Positions 1 to 7,669 of a DNA stretch of 64,000 nucleotides are shown here, piece by piece. Origin of the DNA: Erwinia tracheiphila (lineage in GTDB: Bacteria > Pseudomonadota > Gammaproteobacteria > Enterobacterales > Enterobacteriaceae); the NCBI RefSeq assembly GCF_021365465.1, contig NZ_CP089932.1, positions 2,480,001 to 2,544,000 of the forward strand, read 5' to 3'. The notes beneath the pieces were generated by a model that saw nothing but the letters and a program-made list of their open reading frames with translations, had not been told where the DNA came from and ran no database searches. Made by a program: the position numbers and the translations under genes. Position 1 is the stretch's first letter; the number at the start of each line of letters is the position of its first letter.

Positions 1-980
1 GCGTTCGCCCGCAGCACATTTTTCCCTGATGAGTTCGCTCATTATTGTCATGCCATAATCCGTTGTCCGGATCCGTTTGCAGGCTCTCCAGGTCCCCATA
101 TCACTTCTTGCGGAACGTGACCTGATAAAAATCCTGCAAAATCGTTTTATGGAAGCGCTCGCAGATGCCGTTCGTCTGTGGGGACATCGCCTTCGTTTTC
201 GTATGGTCGATATCGTTGATGGCCAGATAAAGCTGGTAATCATGCGGCTCCACCTTACCACAGTACTCCGTTCCCCTGTCGGTCAGTATTCTCAGCACCG
301 ACAGCCCCTGGGCCTCACAGAACGGCAGTACCCGATCATTTAGCAGGTCGGCGGCAGTGATCGGTGTTTTACTCGTATACCGCTTGCAGTGTGCCACTTT
401 CGGGTACGTATCCACGAACGTCTGCGGGTAGATACGGCCCACCCCTTTCAGATTGCCAACGTAGAAGGTGTCCTGCGACCCGAGATAACCCGGATGAGCC
501 GTCTCGATTTCGCCGCTGGCCTCATCATCATGCGCCTTTTTTCTCCAGCGCGGCGATTGGGGCACCGGTAAGCACGATGGCTTCTCTGGTGAGCTTTTCC
601 TCAGGCGCCTTCAGGCGTTTACGGAAGTTCTCCAGGTCGTGTCGTTGCCATATGGCGCGCACGCCGCTGCCGGAGATAAACACGCCTTTTTTACGCAGCT
701 CATTACTGGTCCGGTGCTGCCCGTGGGCCGGGAACTCAACGGCATATTCAACAACCGCGCGTTCAGTGGCTTCGTCGGCGCGGTTCTTCAGGTTGGGAAC
801 CCGGCGGTTCTGGTTAACCAGTGCATCGATGCCACCTTCAGCAGCCAGTTCCTGATAACGGTAAAACGTGTCGCGCGACACGCCCATGATCTTGCAGGCT
901 TTTGATACGTTACCAAGTTCTTCGGCGAGATTGAGCAGGCCGGCTTTGTGTTTGATGATGGGATTGTGAGTATGAAGCAT
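1..980 (-). pseudogene. IS481-family transposase, frameshifted and nonsense-mutated
   Basis: A DDE transposase of about 346 residues in the intact copy: N-terminal helix-turn-helix, then an rve integrase core with the DRGTEYCG and QTNGICERFHK signatures. This copy starts at 980 and reads in frame to about 560. There a run of A's in the 'LEKK' codons has one extra base compared with copy 2, which shifts the frame and stops at EKKGA. The second half is open in another frame from 565 down to a TGA at 101-103, where copy 2 has a leucine codon. The last stretch to base 1 still matches the family. It cannot make a full transposase without recoding. Confidence 0.85.
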
Positions 981-1082
981 GAGAGTGACCTCGCGTTTTG
1001 TTTAAGGATTAGACACCCATATCAAAACCGGTAACTCTCAACCTTTCAAGGTCCAGTGTCAGATCAAGTCGCGACTAATACA
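1..1082 (-). mobile_element. IS481-family element, copy 1, cut by window start
   Basis: Minus-strand copy whose upstream end is the inverted repeat finishing at 1082 (CTAATACA on the plus strand), the same terminus as the intact copy at 9190-10390. The 3' end lies outside the window. The element carries one broken transposase gene. The base after the end (GTTAAAC) cannot be paired with a target duplication because the other end is not visible. Confidence 0.85.
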
Positions 1083-1091
1083 GTTAAACTG

Positions 1092-1521
1092 TTTCATTCA
1101 GGCCAGTTAATCATCTCGTCAAGGCCGGACAGCAACGCCGGAAAGTAGCTCTCATCTATGCAAAAAAAATCTTTAACCTCTGCACTATCTGCATTATCTT
1201 CGGGTCTGAGCAGAAGATTAACCACAACAGCTTCGCCAAATTCGGTTTTATGAAACTCAAGTATCACCTGATTTTCTCTGCTATTAAAAAAAACCGCATG
1301 GCTTTTTTTTGGTGAAGAATGGATTCATAGAGAGTCTGTAACCGGTCTTTAAGACGCCGAAGTTCGACAATAGTAAAGGATGCTGAAAAAGCTGTATTTA
1401 GCCCCGGTAGTAAAAACTCCACCCAGACTTTTATCCAGTCATATAATGGTTCTTCTGGCGTTGGTAACCTTTCATAAGGAGCAAGTTTAAATCGTCTGGC
1501 TCCACTAATTATATCAAACAT
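1092..1521 (-). pseudogene. Immunity-protein-like gene with a poly-A frameshift
   Basis: It starts at 1521 (MFDIISGARRF). The first frame encodes acidic and aromatic residues with a WVEFLLPG segment and an ELRRLKDRLQTLYESI helix. After a run of eight A's (about 1308-1315) that frame runs into nonsense and stops at 1264. The neighbouring frame continues smoothly (SHAVFFNSREN... through FFCIDESYFPALLSGLDEMI) to a stop near 1092, giving roughly 140 residues if one base is corrected. Shape and ending resemble the small acidic immunity proteins found next to CDI/WapA-type toxins (WapI-like); this is family resemblance by eye. It lies 12 bp downstream of the toxin-like gene in the same orientation, the usual toxin-then-immunity order. 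Confidence 0.5.
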
Positions 1522-1533
1522 GACGAAGTTCTC

Positions 1534-2227
1534 TCACGGCTTGTACTGGAAATGGTGAATTGTCCAATCTTTTTCCCGAACAAGTATTTCCAGTCTGTAT
1601 TCTTTATAAAGATACCTCCCTTTACGGCTCTTATCCTCTACGGCTCTTATCCTCGACAAGTCTGAACATCTTTGTCTCATATTGGTATAAGCCAGGTACT
1701 TTGTCGGGATCAGCCATTCTTCGACCATAGCGAATAGCTTTCTCCTGAAGCTGCAAAGGCACATAGCGTCCAGGGTTATACATATGCTTCGCAGCCGTTT
1801 CTGTCATTTTAAGATTACGGGCTGACAGACCCATTTTTAACCGGCTTCGCAAGAAACTGACCGTTCCCTGACTGAGCTTTACCGTGATGGACGTTCTGAC
1901 TCCGCTTTGCAGCAGTGCCCTGCCCGCAAAGAAGATGCGAAAAACACCTACTGCGAGTAACGCAATATCAATCGGGTCAATCAGCGGTGATTCCAGCGGT
2001 ACTTCTTCCAGTCTGACAAAAATTCCATCGGTGTCATAAATTCGCCAAAGACCGGGAGCATGTGAAACGGAATAACCGATACACATCCCGCTTTCGTCAT
2101 CGGTTATGGGTTTAGCATTGTGGGGTAAAAGTCGGGGACGGATTTCAAAATATTCCCCTTGTGGTAATCGCGACTGAAAAATGCAATGGTGCCTTGGTTC
2201 TTCCGTTACTGCAAATCCTGTTGTCAT
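1534..2227 (-). pseudogene. Toxin-like gene split by a 16-bp tandem duplication
   Basis: Start ATG at 2227 has a GAGGGA ribosome site. The 198-residue upstream frame has no signal peptide, one hydrophobic stretch (IDIALLAVGVFRIFFAGRALL, about residues 84-104) and a basic C-terminal region (HMYNPGRYVPLQLQEKAIRYG). It ends prematurely because the 16-bp unit TACGGCTCTTATCCTC is present twice in tandem (1623-1638 and 1639-1654). Removing one unit joins it in frame to the 1534-1654 segment (VEDKSRKGRYLYKEYRLEILVREKD...), giving about 226 residues. A compact basic C-terminal domain followed by an immunity-like gene is typical of polymorphic-toxin modules; no catalytic family is recognised, so the toxin call is inference. 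Confidence 0.5.
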
Positions 2228-2428
2228 AAAGCAAATCCCTCATATCAGAATTAATAGCTGGCCGTTCATCCTGAACACCGACGATTATCATTCTTTCACA
2301 CACGCTGTAAGGCTTCAATTTCATCAACTGTCCATGTCGATTGCCTGAATGACCTGCGGCCGCAAAAAACAGGCTTTGCAGTGACATATTATGGCTGACG
2401 CCATAACACTTTCTGAGTCCTCGCTTCG

Positions 2429-2850
2429 CTACGGTGCTTCCGCCGCAAAGCACCTCCCATGCCTGACGGCATCAAAAAAAGAATAACCAGCGATGGCAGT
2501 AGCTGAAAAATAAAGATTCGTCCGGATTGGATGGCCTGATGGATCTCCGGCAGCAAATGAAAAATCAAAACCGTCAGAAGCAGATGTTTCGAAAATAACT
2601 GACTCAACAAGAACCTGAATCCTGGATACATCAACCGAAGAGAAAAATTCTTTCAATTGTTTATGTTGTGAAGCCGATGCAGTCACTGCAAGTATATTGG
2701 CTCCATCAAAAGGGAATACTTTTGTACCTACGATGTTATCCCCTTTAAGGAATACATCAATCACCGGGGCAAGGTCTTTAGCTCTTACCTCATTAACAGG
2801 ATAATTGAGGCTAAGTTCTGGAAGACTGATATGGGATTTCCCGCTTACGG
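2429..2850 (-). pseudogene. Filamentous-phage pIV-type secretin fragment
   Basis: The minus-strand reading from about 2850 to 2429 contains VNEVRAKDLAPVIDVFLKG, a DGANILAVTAS strand, an FFSSVDV turn, QVLVESVIFE and DGFDFSFAAGD. These line up in order with the central part of the Ff-phage gp4 secretin (VRAKDL, DGSNLLVV, IFEV, DFSFAAG). Both the N-terminal signal/N0 part and the C-terminal beta-barrel are missing, and the reading frame ends in unrelated sequence at 2429. It is a remnant of an Inovirus (or of a close relative of its secretin), not a functional gene. A type II secretin fragment is less likely because of the DFSFAAG match. Confidence 0.7.
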
Positions 2851-3176
2851 GCTTCAGCAGTCTGGTCTGCCTGGCCCTGTTAGAGGTGGAGCTTTAAGTA
2901 TTTTGGAGATGTATAAAGCTCTTAAAGAGGGACGTGTCAAAAATGAGTGATTTGCGCCTTATCTTGATTTTAGTACCTTTTTTTGTTTTTTTGGACTTTT
3001 AATCCTTTGGAGGATATTTAAAATGAAACGTCATCGTATGTCTCGTCGTAGTTTTCAAAAACATGCTCATTCACCCGTCCTCACCGTATTACATGTGGCG
3101 GCTCCCGTCTTTAGCCTTAATATAGATTATGTTATCGTGTTCCGGCAGGGATTTTACTTATGTGACTTAATTTGAG
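2834..3176 (+). other. Three overlapping small phage-like reading frames
   Basis: Plus strand holds three compact frames. (1) An open frame ending GGALSILEMYKALKEGRVKNE with its stop at 2948-2950. (2) A 19-codon hydrophobic ORF, 2943-3002, whose ATG overlaps that stop. (3) An ORF from 3023 with a strong GGAGG site, beginning MKRHRMSRRSFQKHAHS, very basic. Overlapping stop/start codons and a tiny Arg/Lys-rich protein are the style of single-stranded DNA phages; the basic N-terminus recalls gokushovirus DNA-binding proteins. Homology is by eye only. The third frame runs through the dif-like site at 3110-3137 and so probably has a foreign C-terminus (total about 51 residues). Confidence 0.35.
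3110..3137 (+). other. dif-like XerC/XerD site
   Basis: A 28-bp stretch with the dif layout: a weak 11-bp XerC arm ending TTAA, the 6-bp centre TATAGA, and a strong XerD arm TTATGTTATCG (E. coli XerD arm TTATGTTAAAT, first eight bases identical). It directly follows the phage-like small ORFs. Filamentous phages and integrated gokushoviruses use host XerCD at dif, so this may be an attachment-site scar. The XerC arm is poor, so confidence is limited. Confidence 0.35.
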
Positions 3177-3252
3177 ATAATTGTTGCAATCAGGCCAACA
3201 ATTCCATTACCTTACAGAGACAAAAAACACAGATGATTATTAAGGGAAAAGG

Positions 3253-3912
3253 ATGCGTGTTGATAGCGCAAGAGGTTCTCAGGTATATACTCCACTCACA
3301 CTCAAGCTGTATGACTGGTGGGTTTTAAGTATATCCAATCGATTTGTCTGGCGCTGCCCGACAGAACAGATACTGTTGCCCCATTTTCAGCGTTATCTTG
3401 CTACTAATCATCTCGACATCGGCGTAGGTACGGGATATTACCCGGCTCAATCGTCTGATTTATTAAAAAAAATCACGTTGTTGGACCTCAATTCTTTCAG
3501 TCTCCACTCAGCAGCTCAACGTATCGGAACGGCGCGCCTGACTGAATCTATTCGACATGATGTGTTTGTCCCCTTTCCTGCTGAAATGGCAGACCGCTAT
3601 GATTCGGTCTCGATTTTTTACCTTTTGCACTGCCTTCCAGGTGACATGGCGCTTAAGGCAAAGGTGCTGGAGAATATCAAATCAGCCGTTACGCAAAACG
3701 GAACAGTTTATGGTGCCACTATTCTTGGCCGCGGTGTGGAACATAATACGTTTGGACGCAGGCTAATGACCGTTTATAACAAAAAGGGGATTTTTAGCAA
3801 TCAGAGTGATTCGCTGCCAGACTTGAAAGCAGCGCTGCAACGCCATTTTCGCGAGGTAGACATCCAGCTTCACGGTACAGTAGCGCTCTTTGCCGCGCGG
3901 AATAAGAATTAA
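3253..3912 (+). CDS. Class I SAM-dependent methyltransferase
   Basis: 219 residues. The Rossmann motif I is LDIGVGTGYYP (about residues 54-64), followed by an acidic loop LLDLNSFSL (motif II) and DRYDSVSIFYLLHCLPG (motif IV/V region), the order expected of a small-molecule class I methyltransferase. The start ATG is preceded by AAGGGAAAAGG. It is followed after about 66 bp by a DoxX-family gene in the same direction, so the two may be co-transcribed. The substrate cannot be inferred. Not a recognised core gene; probably accessory. Confidence 0.8.
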   Translation: MRVDSARGSQVYTPLTLKLYDWWVLSISNRFVWRCPTEQILLPHFQRYLATNHLDIGVGTGYYPAQSSDLLKKITLLDLNSFSLHSAAQRIGTARLTESIRHDVFVPFPAEMADRYDSVSIFYLLHCLPGDMALKAKVLENIKSAVTQNGTVYGATILGRGVEHNTFGRRLMTVYNKKGIFSNQSDSLPDLKAALQRHFREVDIQLHGTVALFAARNKN

Positions 3913-3978
3913 GATTGCGAATTCCTTTTCGTCTTTTCGCTCATCACATTGTTTACGCTCACTTGCTAAGGAACACCT

Positions 3979-4413
3979 ATGTTTTCTGCAATCAACAGCA
4001 GTTTTACCCGTCTTTTCGATCGCCCGGATTTTGGCAAACTTCTGTTACGCCTGACGCTGGGTGGTCTGCTTCTGTTTCACGGCGAATTCAAAGTGATCCA
4101 TGGTACGGACTGGATTACGGCCTTGTTAAAAGCGCATAGCATTCCGGGGTTCGTTGCCTGGGGCGCTTATATCGGTGAAGTGATTGCCCCAGTCATGCTT
4201 ATTATTGGCTTAATGACGCGCCCGGCTGCATTTGTTATTGCGATAAATCTGGCATTTGCCATCCTACTGGTGAAAACTGGTGCCGCATGGGACAGAAACA
4301 GCGTTGGTGCCTGGGCGTTAGAAAGTGAAGCATTCTACTTCTTTTGCGCATTTGCCATTATGCTGCTGGGGCCAGGAAAATACGTTTTAGTGCGCAACAG
4401 CAGCCTGCATTAG
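3979..4413 (+). CDS. DoxX-family membrane protein
   Basis: 144 residues with four hydrophobic segments (LLLRLTLGGLLLFHG, ...IGEVIAPVMLIIGLM, AAFVIAINLAFAILLV and YFFCAFAIMLLGP) and the family's LRLTLGGLLLFHG opening and ALESEAFYFF motif. DoxX proteins are small inner-membrane proteins often linked to redox or thiol stress; specific function unknown. The start at 3979 has AAGGAACACC upstream. An in-frame alternative in another frame (3915) is a shadow. Convergent with the transporter at 4505-5830. Confidence 0.85.
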   Translation: MFSAINSSFTRLFDRPDFGKLLLRLTLGGLLLFHGEFKVIHGTDWITALLKAHSIPGFVAWGAYIGEVIAPVMLIIGLMTRPAAFVIAINLAFAILLVKTGAAWDRNSVGAWALESEAFYFFCAFAIMLLGPGKYVLVRNSSLH

Positions 4414-4504
4414 CCGTTAAGGTCCACGCCCTGGTTGGTATTTTTATTATCCTGTGACGGCAGAACACGGTACTTAGATTTTATCTTTAGCAAGGAAATA
4501 CACC

Positions 4505-5830
4505 TCAGCTACTACGATGATACGCGTACCTGTACTTAACTAACAACATTAACGAAGTGAGTGTGGCTGGTATTGCCAGGCTGGTAAAAACTTGGGTGAT
4601 ATTCCAGCCCATAGATAACATTTCCGCACCCGCGAACGCGCTAAGAATAGCCCCGATACGACCAACCCCATGCATCCAGCTTGAACCTGTTGCACGAGCA
4701 TGGGTGGGATAATAGCTTGCGGAAAGCGCATTCATACCCGTATTTGCGCCATTGAGACAGAACCCGCTGCTGAAGGCAACCAGACTAAGTGTCAGCGTAT
4801 GCGCAGGTGCATACCCGATAGAAACTGTTGCAATAGCACCGACAAAGTAGATCGAAGCCAGGGCAAGATTGGCATTGAAACGGTCCATCATCCAGCCTGC
4901 GAAAAGCGAACCGACTGTGCCGCCAGCCTGATACATTGCAGTAATTAGCGCGGCCTGGGTCACGGTCATTCCCATATCTTTAATCAGCGATGGCAGCCAG
5001 CTGCCGATCAGATACACGAGAAAAAGCCCCATAAAGTAACCACCCCAGAGCATGGTGCTGCCCAGTAAATAAGGGCGGGTTGTTACCAGGCGTACTGAAC
5101 TGTGGCGCTCAGACCTTTCAGACAGCGTAAATTCGCAGCCTGGTCTGACTTTACCAGGTGCCATTTTTTCAACAATACGATGGATTTGTGCGGACGAGGC
5201 ATTGTGAGCAAGCAGAAAACGCACTGACTCCGGTAACCATGAGATCAGTACTGGCACAATGAGTAGCGGTAACAGCCCGCCCACGATCAACACGGCATGC
5301 CAGCCAAATGTTGGAATAAGCCATGATGCCGCGAATCCACCACCTGCCGCACCAAGAGTAAAACCGCAAAAAACCACGGTAATAATAAAAGCCCGTTTGC
5401 GCGCCGGGGAATACTCCGCAATCAGTGTGCCAACATTTGGCATGGCGGCACCCAGCCCTAATCCCGTAAGAAAGCGGAATAACACCATCTGGTCAATGTC
5501 TTGTGAAAATGCGGATATCAGGGTCCACAGGCCAAAGAAAAAAACGCTACTGATGATAATCATCCTGCGGCCAAAACGATCTGCCAGCGGGCCTGCCAGC
5601 ATGGCCCCTAAGGCAAGACCAATTAGCGCTGCGCTGATCACCACCCCCAGCTGTTGCATAGTGACGCCCCACATCGCTTTCAGAGAAGGAGCAATAAATC
5701 CCATTACGGCAATATCTATCCCATCCATTGCCACAACGGCAAAACAGAGAATAATAATTCGAAGCTGGTAACGGCTGATACTCCCCTCATTAATTAGGGT
5801 TCTCACATCCGCCGCGGCTAGACTTTCCAC
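4505..5830 (-). CDS. MFS transporter, aromatic acid:H+ symporter (AAHS) type
   Basis: 441 residues, about 12 membrane segments. TM1 carries DGIDIAVMGF, the DGxD motif of the aromatic acid/H+ symporters (PcaK/BenK group). The loop between TM2 and TM3 has GPLADRFGRR, and the equivalent second-half loop has GWMMDRF. A central cytoplasmic loop (about 220-245) separates the halves. The full length and both loops argue for a working importer of an aromatic or other organic acid; the substrate is not predictable. No catabolic gene for such a substrate is adjacent, so it is probably a stand-alone accessory gene. Confidence 0.85.
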   Translation of the reverse strand: MESLAAADVRTLINEGSISRYQLRIIILCFAVVAMDGIDIAVMGFIAPSLKAMWGVTMQQLGVVISAALIGLALGAMLAGPLADRFGRRMIIISSVFFFGLWTLISAFSQDIDQMVLFRFLTGLGLGAAMPNVGTLIAEYSPARKRAFIITVVFCGFTLGAAGGGFAASWLIPTFGWHAVLIVGGLLPLLIVPVLISWLPESVRFLLAHNASSAQIHRIVEKMAPGKVRPGCEFTLSERSERHSSVRLVTTRPYLLGSTMLWGGYFMGLFLVYLIGSWLPSLIKDMGMTVTQAALITAMYQAGGTVGSLFAGWMMDRFNANLALASIYFVGAIATVSIGYAPAHTLTLSLVAFSSGFCLNGANTGMNALSASYYPTHARATGSSWMHGVGRIGAILSAFAGAEMLSMGWNITQVFTSLAIPATLTSLMLLVKYRYAYHRSS

Positions 5831-5889
5831 AATAATGCTCCACAGGCCACTGTCATCTGGCAGGCTGGCGTCGGTTTTAAACGTGACGG

Positions 5890-6293
5890 CTATGATAACG
5901 GATTGTAAGGAAGTTCACTTGCTAAATTACAGCCCTCAAATGCAGTAAAAATCACTGGCAGGACAGCAGCATCCCTGATTAAAAAGAAAGAATTTTTAGC
6001 TATGGTGAGTTTGACCTGCCACGTTATCAGATGTTGGTCGCAGGTCCACCGCAACAAACAGTCAGAGGGAACCAAAAATAAATCAATGATGTTGACAATA
6101 AGCAGACGCTTTGATGATGACAGTAAGTTGAGAACATTGTCCTGCATTAGAAACAGGCTGGGGATAGTTCAACCGGTGTAACTGGATGTTACATGTAGAC
6201 AAGTAAATAGTGGCAAGTCTCCGCCCCAAAAAATATCGCACTATTGCCGTTGATGCCGATTGTACAACAGATAACACATCTGCCATGTCTGTG
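5890..6293. other. Intergenic stretch, nothing recognised
   Basis: About 400 bp between the MFS gene and the smrA remnant. ORFs on both strands are short and look like nothing known. I see no RNA gene or clear promoter beyond AT-rich patches. It may be the decayed remainder of smrA and its former neighbours. Confidence 0.4.
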
Positions 6294-6320
6294 ATATTTT
6301 GTGACAACGTCACAAAATAT
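6294..6320. repeat. Perfect 12-bp inverted repeat with 3-bp spacer
   Basis: Left arm ATATTTTGTGAC (6294-6305), spacer AAC, right arm GTCACAAAATAT (6309-6320). The centre TGTGA-N5-TCACA is one base short of a CRP site (N6). It lies exactly where the smrA remnant loses its homology, so it may be an operator of a lost gene, a recombination scar or a cryptic hairpin. Confidence 0.6.
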
Positions 6321-6549
6321 AATATAAAAACGCTTGTTGAATGCCCTCTGCTTTGAACGCAATCGGCATGGTAAGAGGCACGATATCGATACAACCGCTT
6401 ACCAGGGGATTATCTGAGTGTTTATCTTCCATCTCATTATTGAAAGGTTTGGTTAGAGGCGTTTTTGACCAGTTAGTAAGTACACTATCCTTCAGTGGCA
6501 CCGCATCTTTCATTTCTTTTCTGAATAGCTTTTTATCTTCGTAATTCAT
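6310..6549 (-). pseudogene. smrA: DNA endonuclease SmrA, N-terminal fragment
   Basis: About 79 residues from MNYEDKKLFRKEMKDAVPLK to a premature stop. The opening and the later GCIDIVPLTMPIAFKAEGIQQA segment align with the start of E. coli YdaL/SmrA (DDKSLF..AM.DV.PLK and GFLDIIPLSQPLEF..EGLQ). Homology stops at GIQQAF; the C-terminal Smr nuclease domain is absent. The true start is the inner ATG at 6549, preceded by GGGAGAGGCGAA. In E. coli smrA lies not far from fnr, so this is a backbone gene lost here. Confidence 0.7.
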
Positions 6550-6691
6550 TTCGCCTCTCCCAACGCTGACATACAAAACACGTGTATAACAATATTATTT
6601 GGCCCAGTGGAAGCGAAGCTACAAAATACGACATTTGACGTCTATTATAGCGGCGGGCTCTGTTGAACCCGCCGTTAATCGTCATCTAAAA

Positions 6692-7555
6692 TTACAGGTG
6701 CGTTTTAAACCATTCTGTCTGAATGCTGATAACCTGCTTAAAGTGCTCTCCTGCATAAATGTCGTAATGACGGGCGCTGCTTTCCTCATATAACCTTTTC
6801 TCTTTGGCCCCTGCTGCGTCAAATAATGCCCGTCCCTGTTCCGGGAGATTAACAGTATCCTGACCAGCAATAACGACCAGAGTGGGGCACGTCACCTGTG
6901 AGTCATTCAATGCAGGTTTGTACAGAAGGGTTTCCCTCACCGTAAGAAACGGTATTTTGATGTCCATCTTTGGATACTGCGCTCTGTTTTCTTCGAAAAA
7001 TGATTTTGATTCTGCATCGCTCAGTACCCGGTTGACCCCCACGAACATTTCTTTGCCAGTACTCTTCTGCTTTTCAGCCATCTTATCCAGGGTTAAAAGA
7101 AAAGCCTCTTTCTCTGCATCATTCATCTTGCCGGTGACGATTTCTTCACCGTCTGCAAAAGCCAGCTGACTGACGATACATTTTATTCCCGGGTCTCTGA
7201 CCGCTGCACCAAATACGTGGCATCCCCCAAATGATGTTCCCCACAGGCCAATACGCTGCGCATCTAGGGATGACTGTTCTCTTGCCCAGTTAACAACAGA
7301 AATAATATCGTCAATTTGCATAGCAGGAACTAAACGACCGCGTTCGCCTTCGCTGTCCCCGAAACCACGGTAATCAAACGTGATGGTGGTAAATCCGGAC
7401 CGGGTAAATGCTTCAGCAAAATCAGGTAGCAGAATTTCTCTGATACCACAGAAGCCATGGCACAAAATGATCGCCGGGCTTTTTGTACTCTCGGCGGGAG
7501 AGCGAAGCGTCAGAACGATGCCGTCAGAAAGCTTATGCGTTGAAATTTCCATCAA
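6692..7555 (-). CDS. Alpha/beta hydrolase (serine hydrolase)
   Basis: 287 residues. Oxyanion-side motif HGFCGIRE (about 34-41), DYRGFGDSEG strand and turn, nucleophile elbow GTSFGG (about 105-110), a likely acid in VVIAGQDTVN and a catalytic histidine in the C-terminal HYDIYAGEHF motif. No signal peptide, so cytoplasmic. Substrate unknown; the family includes esterases and dienelactone-hydrolase-like enzymes. Same strand as pqaA upstream but separated from it by a likely terminator at 7607-7638, so it probably has its own promoter. A GC-rich hairpin (6651-6657/6668-6674) follows it. Confidence 0.8.
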   Translation of the reverse strand: MMEISTHKLSDGIVLTLRSPAESTKSPAIILCHGFCGIREILLPDFAEAFTRSGFTTITFDYRGFGDSEGERGRLVPAMQIDDIISVVNWAREQSSLDAQRIGLWGTSFGGCHVFGAAVRDPGIKCIVSQLAFADGEEIVTGKMNDAEKEAFLLTLDKMAEKQKSTGKEMFVGVNRVLSDAESKSFFEENRAQYPKMDIKIPFLTVRETLLYKPALNDSQVTCPTLVVIAGQDTVNLPEQGRALFDAAGAKEKRLYEESSARHYDIYAGEHFKQVISIQTEWFKTHL

Positions 7556-7606
7556 TATATATGTCCTTTTAAGCTTAACGTGCGCGAAGCGATAATATGA
7601 AAAAAT

Positions 7607-7638
7607 GTAAACCCGGCAGCTGTGGCTACCGGGTTTAC
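7607..7638 (-). terminator. Rho-independent terminator after pqaA
   Basis: GTAAACCCGG (7607-7616) pairs with CCGGGTTTAC (7629-7638) across a 12-nt loop. Read on the minus strand the stem is followed by ACATTTTTTC. It lies about 30 bp past the pqaA stop codon. Confidence 0.75.
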
Positions 7639-7669
7639 AAACGTGAATTGTGGTTGTGACATTACTGTT

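Noticed and set aside
364..855. 163-codon plus-strand ORF opposite IS481 copy 1
   Set aside because: It is antisense to the transposase and mirrors its codon structure; equivalent shadows appear opposite the other IS481 copies.
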